Assembly: GCA_964536135.1 (NCBI GenBank)
Contig: CAZHVM010000015.1
Location: 1-5,616 of the forward strand
Source: JAKPKF01 sp964536135
Lineage (GTDB): Bacteria > Patescibacteriota > Dojkabacteria > SC72
Length of the DNA: 5,616 bases
Direction of reading: 5' to 3'
Part shown: positions 1 through 5,616 of the stretch, piece after piece
Layout: each line of letters starts with the position of its first letter
How positions within the stretch are numbered: position 1 is the first letter of the stretch
Program-made: the position numbers and the translations under genes
Notes under the pieces: model-generated
Database searches by the model: none
What the model was told of the DNA's origin: nothing
What the model saw: the letters and a program-made list of their open reading frames with translations, nothing else

Positions 1-2
1 AC

Positions 3-224
3 GGGCATGCCGCGCACGCCCTGAGCCTGAATGACATCTGCGACGCGCTGATGGTGCACGAGCCCGAGTTCCTGCGGGTACGGGGAGCGACCCCGCCGGC
101 ACGCAACACGTTCTCCAACGCCAACCGCACCGGCCTGTACTTTACGAGAAACAGCCCTGTCTGCCCGGTTTCGAGGCCTTTTCGAGTCGGCCTGTGGGAC
201 AGCATGGGTAATTCAGCATCATAA
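3..224 (+). pseudogene. IS4-family transposase fragment (N-terminal region), truncated on both sides
   Basis: The + strand frame beginning at position 3 reads HALSLNDICDALMVHEPEF, then LRVRGATPPARNTFSNANRT. This is the conserved N-terminal (DUF4372-type) block of IS4-family transposases, where SLNDICDAL, RGATPP-RN and (S/N)HANxTR are recurrent. In intact relatives this block is followed by the DDE catalytic domain. Here the family resemblance stops near position 131, after ANRT. The frame then runs through unrelated sequence (GLYFTRNSPVCPV onward) to TAA at 222-224. The catalytic domain is therefore absent. The 5' part is outside the window, so an upstream start cannot be judged. It is most likely a dead remnant of an insertion sequence. 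The family call comes from motif recall, not a search. Confidence 0.72.
132..204. other. Unassigned spacer between two gene fragments
   Basis: Between the end of transposase resemblance and the start of the minus-strand fragment's recognisable part lie about 73 bases with no family-like frame. AGGCC (174-178) and GGCCT (189-193) form a 5-bp inverted repeat with a 10-base loop. The left rearrangement junction must fall within this stretch or close to it. Confidence 0.3.
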
Positions 225-360
225 TGCAGGCCGTTATTCCCAACGCCTCGCTAAATTCCAGCATACGCTTCTGGCCGAAACCCGCTCCGACGCTGAAATT
301 CTCCCGTGTATACAGGGAAATCGCGCCCGAGTCTGCTGTCCGCGGGGAGCCTATGGGATG
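142..360 (-). pseudogene. Orphan fragment of an unassigned protein, possibly a TIM-barrel glycosidase-like enzyme
   Basis: On the minus strand an open frame of 72 codons runs from 360 down to TAA at 144-142. It is bounded upstream by TAG at 363-361 and has no credible start of its own. It reads GAISLYTRENFSVGAGFGQK, then RMLEFSEALGITACIMMLNYP (to about 205), and after that becomes low in family character. The pattern of a helix (RMLEFSEALGI) followed by a buried strand ending in LNYP resembles the early beta/alpha units of clan-A glycosidases such as GH51 or GH39, where the text is 'EF...ALGaep...vNyg'. That assignment is weak. What is seen directly is protein-like composition in this frame, with neither an N-terminus nor a plausible C-terminus, so it is called a fragment. 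It lies antisense to its two neighbours. Confidence 0.45.
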
Positions 361-367
361 CTAGTGA

Positions 368-724
368 TTTATCCTCACTCTTCCAACTGCCTCGAAACAT
401 GCTGGCATAGCTCTTGCTGCATCGATCTCGGCTATGCTGTCCACGTTCATGCGCCTCGTGCCGATGCACCGCACAACCGACATACGTCCCGGCTACAAAC
501 TTTTCAAGCACACTGTAGGGTCCACGCTTCTTTTGGCCGCCGTCATGGGGTTCGCGGAGCACTTCGGCTGGATCTGGCTGGACGGACTAAATGCCGGCAC
601 TTCGCTCTTCGTCCGCGCTGTTGAACTCGGCGCGGCGGTCATCGCAGGCAAGATCGTTTACGCGGCGCTTCTCGCAGTCCTGAATCGCGACGCCCTCCGC
701 AGACTTCTTCGCAGAAGGTGCTGA
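368..724 (+). pseudogene. murJ: C-terminal fragment of MurJ-type lipid II flippase
   Basis: The frame from 368 reads FILTLPTASKHAGIALAASI, then SAMLSTFMRL and, after a polar loop, GYKLFKHTVGSTLLLAAVMG. It ends with a second hydrophobic stretch (VRAVELGAAVIAGKIVYAALL) and a basic tail ending RRLLRRRC. MurJ proteins, the inner-membrane lipid II flippases of peptidoglycan synthesis, end this way: an HxGIALATSISAW segment, then two last transmembrane helices and a short basic tail. Intact MurJ has about 500-550 residues and 14 helices; here only about 118 residues remain. The first ATG in frame is at 434, inside the family-like region, so starting there would cut a transmembrane helix. Upstream of 368 the frame has TAG and TGA in tandem (362-367). 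The natural stop TGA (722-724) is kept and lies 20 bp before the next gene. It is inferred to be nonfunctional. Confidence 0.62.
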
Positions 725-744
725 CCTTTCTGCAACAGTTTTTT

Positions 745-837
745 ATGGCAAGATATTCAAAATTAACCGCATTCATGGCGGTTTTTCTTTTCAGTGCAGA
801 TGTGTTTTCGACAAGTCTTGCACTTGCCACCAATGCG
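745..837 (+). other. Sec-type signal peptide coding segment
   Basis: The first 31 residues of the first operon gene have a basic n-region (R3, K6) and a hydrophobic core from L7 to about L27, interrupted by D19. They are followed by small residues fitting the -3/-1 rule at ALA (26-28) or TNA (29-31). No lipobox cysteine is seen, so the protein is more likely cleaved by signal peptidase I than lipidated. Confidence 0.6.
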
Positions 838-2586
838 CTACTTGAACTTACGCCCGATAATGCGGGCGAGTTTACCTACGTCGTGAATCCGACGCGCGAA
901 AGCGTGGCGGCGCTCCGCGCCTCCGGCAAAAAGCCGCTCGTCGAGTCTTTCGAGTTCGCAGACGAAGCGCCGGCGATGACGAACTGGGCGGAAAACGCCT
1001 GTGCCGTTGCGTTCGTGCAGCCTCCGCGTGCGCACCTTCTGCACACATGGAAACTCCTCGGTGTAAAAATACTCAAGACGGTTCGCTTCGAACCAGAAGG
1101 TTCCGCCGACCATTTCCGTCGCGAAGCCTCGTTTCTCGCCTATCAGGGCGGCGCAGACGGCCTCTGGCTTCCCAATGCGGAGAACCTCCCCGAAAGCTGG
1201 GAACGCGCCCTTGACGAAGCGCGCGAAGACTGGCGGATCATGGTTTATCTGAAGAACCTCGCCGACAAAGCCGCCGCTAATGAAAACAGCCTGGTCTGGA
1301 TCGAAGCCAGGCGCATAAACTACTGGTTCGGCTGGATGCCCGCCGCCTGGGAAAATTGCGATACCCTCCGCCTTGAGTGTGTCGCCTATGCGAAACGACT
1401 TGAGCAACTTCTCGGCATGCCCGAATCGAATCTTGAAGTCAAACGCCCTGATGCAATCGAACCGCAGGAACTCGAATTCATACCTTACAGCGACTGGCCG
1501 GAACGTCCTGTGCAAAAGCAAATGATGAAACTCGGCGACACCGTTACGTTTGACGGCGGTCTCTCATTCACCGGCGGCAAATCCGGTTTCTCAATAACAT
1601 TCTCGCACACAAACGGACCCTCGCTCAAGCCATGGTCCATGCCCGGCGGAACACTTGATTTCCGCCTTTACATACAGGGCGAGAAGCCCGGCACCTTCCT
1701 CCCGTACCGCTACCATTGCGACATGGATCCGCAGTGGCGCGGCACGCGCGCTCCAGCTACCGGACGCGAAGGTTCACTCTTCGGTATCGACGAGCGCTTC
1801 CGCCCATTCTCCATAGCCTACGGAGTCGGCAATCCGCGCGTATGGGTCTGGCCGCGTCTCCGCGACTACACGCCGTTCTACCCGAATCCCCGTCCTAGCT
1901 TCTCCGTGCAGGGCAATAAAGAAGGCGGCTGGCGCGCGACACTTACATTCAGCTGGCTCTCGTTCTACGGGCACTGGCCAATGATGGGTGACGGAAAGAG
2001 CGATATCTGGTTTGTCGGTCTTGAGAAGGATCCATTCACCGGCGGCCCGGTTGCGGGACGCATTCTCTGGCCGCGCGGCTCGAACAACAATTTCAGGAAA
2101 TTCGCAGAGACTATGACGACCGCCGAAATGACCGGCCTCTATAAGGAAGAACTTGATCGCACCCGCACCATGTGGACGACCGCAGGTGCCGAAAGTGGCT
2201 ACCCGTTCGCGAAGACGGAGAGGCCGACATTTCAGCGCTATGACAAGGAAGGCGACTCGATGTTCTTTAACCGGCTCGTACAGCCTATTGTCGACGCCAA
2301 CGACAATGCATGGCAGCTCATCTGGACCGACAAGGAACACAAGAACCCCAAGTTCAACCAGCAGTCCGACCGCGTCAAAATGCTCATCTGGCAGCACCTC
2401 GGGCGCATGCTCTATATGTCCTACAACGTCGGACTTCTCCGCCGCGACTATCTTGAAAGGCGCTATGCGGGCGACGAACCCCCCGAGCCCGTGAAGAAAG
2501 TGGATTTAAGCCGGGTGAAAGCACCCGACGAACCCGACGTCGATTTCGACGATGGCGCCATACAGCTTGACGATAAGGAGTTTTAG
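745..2586 (+). CDS. Exported protein with partial glycosidase-barrel-like N-terminal region and possible CBM9-like beta module
   Basis: About 613 residues. I chose ATG at 745 because it gives a compact signal peptide: MARYSK, a hydrophobic core to about residue 28, and likely cleavage after LALA (28) or TNA (31). GTG at 718 would add nine residues in front and overlap the murJ stop. Its AGAAGG sits directly against the start, which is poor spacing. Residues about 110-180 (WKLLGVKILKTVRFEP, YQGGADGLWLP, LPESWERALDEAREDWRIM) resemble the last strands and the post-barrel helix of DUF4091-type barrels, but no acidic catalytic pair is visible. Residues about 265-480 are rich in aromatics and glycine, with GGWRATLTFSWLSFYGHWP (394-412) followed by a W-containing strand and NNNFRKFAE (448-456). 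This order recalls CBM9-like sugar-binding sandwiches. The tail (584-613) is charged and acidic. Its role may be glycan binding in support of the downstream glycosidase. The exact family is not recognised. Confidence 0.85.
   Translation: MARYSKLTAFMAVFLFSADVFSTSLALATNALLELTPDNAGEFTYVVNPTRESVAALRASGKKPLVESFEFADEAPAMTNWAENACAVAFVQPPRAHLLHTWKLLGVKILKTVRFEPEGSADHFRREASFLAYQGGADGLWLPNAENLPESWERALDEAREDWRIMVYLKNLADKAAANENSLVWIEARRINYWFGWMPAAWENCDTLRLECVAYAKRLEQLLGMPESNLEVKRPDAIEPQELEFIPYSDWPERPVQKQMMKLGDTVTFDGGLSFTGGKSGFSITFSHTNGPSLKPWSMPGGTLDFRLYIQGEKPGTFLPYRYHCDMDPQWRGTRAPATGREGSLFGIDERFRPFSIAYGVGNPRVWVWPRLRDYTPFYPNPRPSFSVQGNKEGGWRATLTFSWLSFYGHWPMMGDGKSDIWFVGLEKDPFTGGPVAGRILWPRGSNNNFRKFAETMTTAEMTGLYKEELDRTRTMWTTAGAESGYPFAKTERPTFQRYDKEGDSMFFNRLVQPIVDANDNAWQLIWTDKEHKNPKFNQQSDRVKMLIWQHLGRMLYMSYNVGLLRRDYLERRYAGDEPPEPVKKVDLSRVKAPDEPDVDFDDGAIQLDDKEF
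2575..2580 (+). promoter_or_regulatory. Ribosome-binding site AAGGAG that decides the TTG start of the second gene
   Basis: AAGGAG lies in the last codons of the upstream gene. It is 8 bases before TTG at 2589 and 3 bases before the upstream TAG stop (2584-2586). An in-frame TAA at 2574-2576 excludes any earlier start, and the next in-frame ATG (2772) would remove the conserved N-terminal sandwich. A near-perfect Shine-Dalgarno at ideal spacing therefore fixes the rare TTG start and suggests translational coupling. Confidence 0.85.
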
Positions 2587-2588
2587 TC

Positions 2589-5219
2589 TTGAATGCCGCA
2601 TCACTTCTTATCGGCGCTGCGTTCTCCCTCTGGTGGGTCGATCCCTACGGCGATGTTCCGTATCTTCCCGACAACCCACCGGCAGGAGGAATTGTCACAA
2701 ACTCACTCGGATGCGCAGCGGCCAGGGGCGAGTTCGAAACGATTTCATTCTCCGTAAAACCCGAACGCGACATGGAGAAGGTTGACTTTGTCCCCTCCGA
2801 GCTCACTGGTCCCGACGGATATGTCATTCCCGCTTCGGCCGCAGACTTCGCGCTAGTCAAAGTCTGGTACCGCGCCGACGGCCGCTGGCGGACAAGCTGG
2901 TCCGGTAATACCGGCAAACCGGAACTTATCAACAACCTCGTCATCCACGATGACGCTCTCGTCCGGGTCGTCGAAACCAACGATGTCGCCAAGCGCACAA
3001 TCCTCCTCCGCGTCGACTACCCTGAAGGTCCCGCATATATTGACATGCGCAGGCATGGCGGGGCCGGAAGCCCGTTCAACCACTCGATGCACCCGGTTGT
3101 CGATCCGAAGAAGTTTGTCCCGTTCGACCTCAGGAAAGACCGTTTCCAGCAGTACTGGTTCACATGGAAGATTCCCGTTGATGCCAGACCCGGCCTCTAC
3201 AAGGGCAAACTTGGCGTAAAGGAAAACAGCAGCCACCTTGGGGACATTCCCGTGGAAGTCGAAGTTTATCCATTCACCCTACCTTACGCCCGTACTCACT
3301 ACGACACAACGCAGCCCTTCATCTCCGCATGGATGGGCACGCCTTCCGTCGCATCAGAACTCAGGGGTTCCAAACAGATGGCCGTTGCGGAACGCAAAGT
3401 CCGCGGCATCTACCGCTCGCTTGCCGATCATAACTGCCACTGTCCGAGCGGTCCCGGAACTTTCAGCAGCAACTCTACCGACGACCTCAACGTCCGTTCG
3501 CTTATCATGATGCGCCAGGAGGGCATGGCCTGTCGGCTGCTCATCAACGGCCCTGCATTCGACTGGGAATATTGCTGGGCCGAGGGCGGCGACAGAAGTC
3601 CCGCGGGCTTCGTCAAGGCGACCAACCGCTATGACCGGCTGGTTCAGACGCAGGGCGAAGTCTACGACCAATACCTCGGCCACCGCAACTGCTACTTCTC
3701 AAGTGCCGACGAATGCGGCACCTGGTTCAACCGCACCAGCTATCCTTTCTGGGCCATATTACACAAACACGGTTTCAACGCCTGGACCGACTACGGCGAC
3801 GACCGCGACATTTCCTGGAGCGTCGGCATGAACGACGTCCCAGCTTCGGCGCGCCATACAAGTTCATGGAACTGGCACAAAGGCGGGGCGAAAGCCGTCA
3901 CATACGCCGGCCCCTTTACAGGCCCTGCCGACCCCGACATCTGGCGCCGCACCAAGGGCCTCCGCTACTACTATGCCGATTTCGACGGACACCACGAATA
4001 TTGCTTCTCGCCCGGCGAAAACCCCTGGAACGATTTTGCATTCCGTGGCTCATACAGCCAGTTCCAGATGGTCTATCCCGCCTATGACGGTCTTATTTCC
4101 ACAATCGCCTGGGAAGGTGTCCGCGAAGGTCTCGACGACATCCGCTATCTGTCTCTCCTCCGCATGAGATGCGAAGCGGCGCTCGATTCCGTCAATCCCG
4201 ATGTACAGGCGCTTGGCCGCAAGCACCTCGTCTGGATGGACTCCCAGGACCCGGAATTGATCATCGACCTCTTCGCTTTCCGCCGCGAAGTAGCACGCCG
4301 CGCAATCGAACTTATTGGCGCTGTCGGCGCACAGCCGCCTGAGGCACCGCTTATTCCCGCATCCGAACTGCCGCCGCTTTCATACGAGGATATTGATCCC
4401 TCCGACGCAGACCATGCGAAACTCGCCGAAGACTATACGAAAAAAGACCGTTACGATCTTGCCATCCCGATGTGGGAAATGGTCCGCACGAACGAGTCGC
4501 AACCACCTGCGATGCGCTTTGAAGCCGCCACTAAGGAAGCTGGTTTACTCAGCACCATTCTCCGCCGCGATGACGCCGTCAAGGTGATCGACGCCACGAT
4601 TTCAATGCCCGACCTCAAAAACGCGCAGCGCGTAAAACTGCTCCTCCAACGTGCGAGGATCATGATGACCAGCCGGATATTCGAGGAGGAATTCACCCTG
4701 CCGCAGCTTGGCGACGCGGCTGAGGTCATCGGAGACGCCCTGCGACGCCCCGGAGCATCGGAAGGCGAACGATACGGCGCAATCCAGAAGATTGTTGACG
4801 CTTTCCTTGCGGGTCAGCATCCTACGCAGGCCATTGCGTTTGTTGAGGCGAGATTTGAAGACGTGCCGATGAGAAACAACGAGAAATGCCAGCTCTACCA
4901 GAGTCTAGCAACGGCATACATTCAGCTTGCAAACTGGGATAAAGCGGCAAAGATGTACCGTCTCGCCCGCTTATGCGGTTCCATACGGGACCGCAACGTA
5001 CTCAAGACAGAAGGCTGGGTTGCCGAACAGCGCGAAGACTGGGAAACCGCCGTCATCTGCTACAGCGACGAATCGTGTATGTACGGCCGCGAAGAAAAAG
5101 CGCTCAAGAACAACTGCGTCAGACGTTTGAGCAGAGTAATGGGCAAACTTGCCGCCCAAAACCGCAGCATGGACTTGATCGGCATCGACGGCGCTACGTT
5201 CCTCGATCTCGACGAGTAG
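2589..5219 (+). CDS. GH123/DUF4091-type glycoside hydrolase-like protein with C-terminal TPR domain
   Basis: 876 residues, TTG start. The N-terminus (MNAASLLIGAAFSLWW) is a short hydrophobic segment that could be a minimal signal peptide, although it lacks basic residues. Residues about 20-220 form the N-terminal beta region, with the family motif CAAARGEFETISFSVKP (39-55; compare 'aarnEyepfqlvv'). A TIM-barrel region of about 220-530 follows. It contains YFSSADECGTWF, where D374-E375 matches the adjacent Asp-Glu pair used by GH123 beta-N-acetylgalactosaminidases for substrate-assisted catalysis. It also has YADFDGHHEYCF (463-473), NPWNDF (478-483) and the hallmark post-barrel helix WEGVREGLDDIRYLSLLRM (508-526). 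From about 604 to the end are helical repeats of TPR character, e.g. KLAEDYTKKDRYDLAIPMWE, LATAYIQLANWDKAAKMYRLA and WVAEQREDWETAVICYSDE. GH123 was formerly Pfam DUF4091, many members of which are uncharacterised, so a hydrolase fold is likely but the substrate is unknown. Co-transcribed with the upstream exported protein. Confidence 0.87.
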   Translation: MNAASLLIGAAFSLWWVDPYGDVPYLPDNPPAGGIVTNSLGCAAARGEFETISFSVKPERDMEKVDFVPSELTGPDGYVIPASAADFALVKVWYRADGRWRTSWSGNTGKPELINNLVIHDDALVRVVETNDVAKRTILLRVDYPEGPAYIDMRRHGGAGSPFNHSMHPVVDPKKFVPFDLRKDRFQQYWFTWKIPVDARPGLYKGKLGVKENSSHLGDIPVEVEVYPFTLPYARTHYDTTQPFISAWMGTPSVASELRGSKQMAVAERKVRGIYRSLADHNCHCPSGPGTFSSNSTDDLNVRSLIMMRQEGMACRLLINGPAFDWEYCWAEGGDRSPAGFVKATNRYDRLVQTQGEVYDQYLGHRNCYFSSADECGTWFNRTSYPFWAILHKHGFNAWTDYGDDRDISWSVGMNDVPASARHTSSWNWHKGGAKAVTYAGPFTGPADPDIWRRTKGLRYYYADFDGHHEYCFSPGENPWNDFAFRGSYSQFQMVYPAYDGLISTIAWEGVREGLDDIRYLSLLRMRCEAALDSVNPDVQALGRKHLVWMDSQDPELIIDLFAFRREVARRAIELIGAVGAQPPEAPLIPASELPPLSYEDIDPSDADHAKLAEDYTKKDRYDLAIPMWEMVRTNESQPPAMRFEAATKEAGLLSTILRRDDAVKVIDATISMPDLKNAQRVKLLLQRARIMMTSRIFEEEFTLPQLGDAAEVIGDALRRPGASEGERYGAIQKIVDAFLAGQHPTQAIAFVEARFEDVPMRNNEKCQLYQSLATAYIQLANWDKAAKMYRLARLCGSIRDRNVLKTEGWVAEQREDWETAVICYSDESCMYGREEKALKNNCVRRLSRVMGKLAAQNRSMDLIGIDGATFLDLDE
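4398..5219 (+). other. C-terminal TPR-like helical repeat region of the GH123-like protein
   Basis: About 270 residues of alternating amphipathic helices follow the glycosidase-like part. The clearest repeat units show the TPR pattern of small and aromatic residues: LAEDYTKKDRYDLAIPMWE near 608-626, LATAYIQLANWDKAAKMYRL near 772-791, and WVAEQREDWETAVICY near 807-822. TPR tails normally mediate protein-protein contacts. They are unusual after a GH123-type barrel, so this region probably docks the enzyme to a partner or to the cell envelope. The residue numbering is approximate. Confidence 0.65.
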
Positions 5220-5221
5220 TC

Positions 5222-5243
5222 ATCCGCCTAGGACATCGCGGAT
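5222..5243 (+). other. Small hairpin just after the operon
   Basis: ATCCGC (5222-5227) is perfectly inverted as GCGGAT (5238-5243) around a 10-base loop, starting 2 bases after the TAG stop of the GH123-like gene. No T-run follows, so it does not qualify as a standard intrinsic terminator. It could stabilise the mRNA 3' end or be coincidence. Confidence 0.3.
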
Positions 5244-5296
5244 TGCGTAGTTAGCCCGAAAGTAAGCGTCAGAATGGCAACAGTTACAGGTATCCG

Positions 5297-5616
5297 TTAG
5301 CTGGCACCCAAAACCAGCCGCGTGCGGGCACCTGAAAACCCGCCACCAAACCGAAGGGTTTTGCCGGCTAGAATGGGCTCCGAAAAGAGCCTTCTACGAT
5401 GGCGATCAGAAAGACTTGCCACACTGCGCCCCCACAACTCCCGTTGTTTCCGCCAATCGAGGATTCCCGCAATCGGGCGGACGTGGCGCTCGCGGACCGG
5501 ATCGCGCCCCCGGTCGGTGCGCGGCAGAAACAGGAGCGCCTCCTGGATGTCCGGCGCGAGCTGCAGCAGGTTCATGATCTGGGTGACGCGGGCGCGGCTG
5601 ACGTTGCCCAGCCGCG
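5297..5616 (-). CDS. Recombinase-associated helix-turn-helix protein (partial, 5' end outside window)
   Basis: The minus-strand frame enters from the right edge reading RLGNVSRARVTQIMNLLQLA and continues PDIQEALLFLPRTDRGRDPV, then RERHVRPIAGILDWRKQREL to about 5432. The first part is a helix-turn-helix (SRARVTQIMNLL as the recognition region) of the ParB/KorB-like kind. The whole block matches a small protein family that in many PVC and proteobacterial genomes sits beside a serine site-specific recombinase, with the tell-tale 'PeIQe.il.LP....g.d.v.er.lRpia...dw..Q...w'. A recombinase gene is therefore predicted just to the right. The ATG at 5575 lies inside the HTH and is not the real start. 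After the ELWG block the frame runs about 45 codons to TAA (5297-5299) through sequence full of inverted repeats, so its C-terminus may be an aberrant extension. Confidence 0.7.
   Translation of the reverse strand, partial: RLGNVSRARVTQIMNLLQLAPDIQEALLFLPRTDRGRDPVRERHVRPIAGILDWRKQRELWGRSVASLSDRHRRRLFSEPILAGKTLRFGGGFSGARTRLVLGAS
5300..5392. repeat. Cluster of three weak inverted repeats between the convergent genes
   Basis: Three stem candidates follow one another. GCTGG/CCAGC is at 5300-5304 and 5314-5318 (9-base loop). AAAACCC/GGGTTTT is at 5335-5341 and 5356-5362 (14-base loop). GGGCTC/GAGCC(T) is at 5375-5380 and 5387-5392, with loop CGAAAA. The second has A/T-rich outer ends on both strands and could be a weak bidirectional terminator; the third looks terminator-like without a T-run. 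All three lie within the nominal 3' end of the minus-strand HTH gene, which suggests that its last codons are not conserved coding sequence. Confidence 0.35.

Noticed and set aside
251..562. Minus-strand open frame of 103 codons starting at 562
   Set aside because: It uses a different frame from the protein-like minus-strand fragment and overlaps the MurJ tail. Its translation is low-complexity and basic, with no motifs.
434..724. Free-standing 96-residue two-helix membrane protein starting at ATG 434
   Set aside because: MurJ-like residues (KHAGIALAASISA) continue upstream of that ATG in the same frame, so it is better read as the tail of a truncated flippase than as a small intact gene.
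718..744. GTG at 718 as start of the first operon gene
   Set aside because: The AGAAGG sits directly against the GTG with no spacing, and the extra nine residues would bury the signal peptide n-region. ATG 745 gives a standard signal peptide. The GTG cannot be fully excluded.
838..1521. Long minus-strand open frame (227 codons) opposite the first operon gene
   Set aside because: It lies wholly antisense to a well-supported signal-peptide-bearing CDS, has no family-like motifs, and its openness is explained by GC-rich codon bias on the other strand.
1774..2397. Minus-strand open frame of 207 codons
   Set aside because: Same reasoning: antisense shadow with atypical composition and no recognisable domain.
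5375..5392. GGGCTC-CGAAAA-GAGCCT as a rho-independent terminator
   Set aside because: The stem is only 5-6 bp and neither strand has a following T-run, so it is listed only as an inverted repeat.
1..5616. CRISPR array, tRNA, rRNA or riboswitch
   Set aside because: No regularly spaced direct repeats, cloverleaf-like segments or recognisable conserved RNA motifs were seen by eye on either strand.

Overview
The window is a PVC-superphylum-like stretch, most reminiscent of Lentisphaerota or Kiritimatiellota. That assignment is an inference. It rests on three things: an IS4-type transposase fragment of the kind common in those genomes, a large exported protein of the DUF4091/GH123 type joined to tetratricopeptide repeats, and a recombinase-associated helix-turn-helix (HTH) gene. 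The sequence is moderately GC-rich.

Left part (1-724): no intact gene, but three fragments from different sources. Positions 3 to about 131 (+) encode a piece of the N-terminal region of an IS4-family transposase. Positions 360 down to about 205 (-) encode an unassigned, well-formed protein fragment, possibly from a TIM-barrel enzyme. Positions 368-724 (+) encode the last 118 or so residues of a MurJ-type lipid II flippase. The second and third fragments meet at one sharp junction near 358-367, where both reading frames hit stop codons in the same few bases. This looks like a rearranged edge with gene debris.

Centre (745-5219): two large same-strand genes that very likely form an operon. The first (about 613 aa) has a signal peptide. 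Its N-terminal half resembles the end of a glycosidase barrel, and it is followed by a beta-rich region that may be a CBM9-like module. The second (876 aa) has the N-terminal sandwich, barrel and post-barrel helix expected of the DUF4091/GH123 catalytic family, including an adjacent Asp-Glu pair, followed by a TPR tail. The second gene starts with TTG. The start is fixed by an AAGGAG ribosome-binding site that lies inside the last codons of the first gene, so translation is probably coupled. Together they may encode exported or envelope-associated glycan-processing proteins, perhaps acting on N-acetylhexosamine-containing glycans. The substrate is inferred from the family only.

Right part (5220-5616): a short intergenic stretch with several weak inverted repeats, then a convergent minus-strand gene that runs off the window. 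It encodes an HTH protein of the type found next to serine site-specific recombinases. The glycosidase operon is therefore bordered on both sides by mobile-element-associated sequence.
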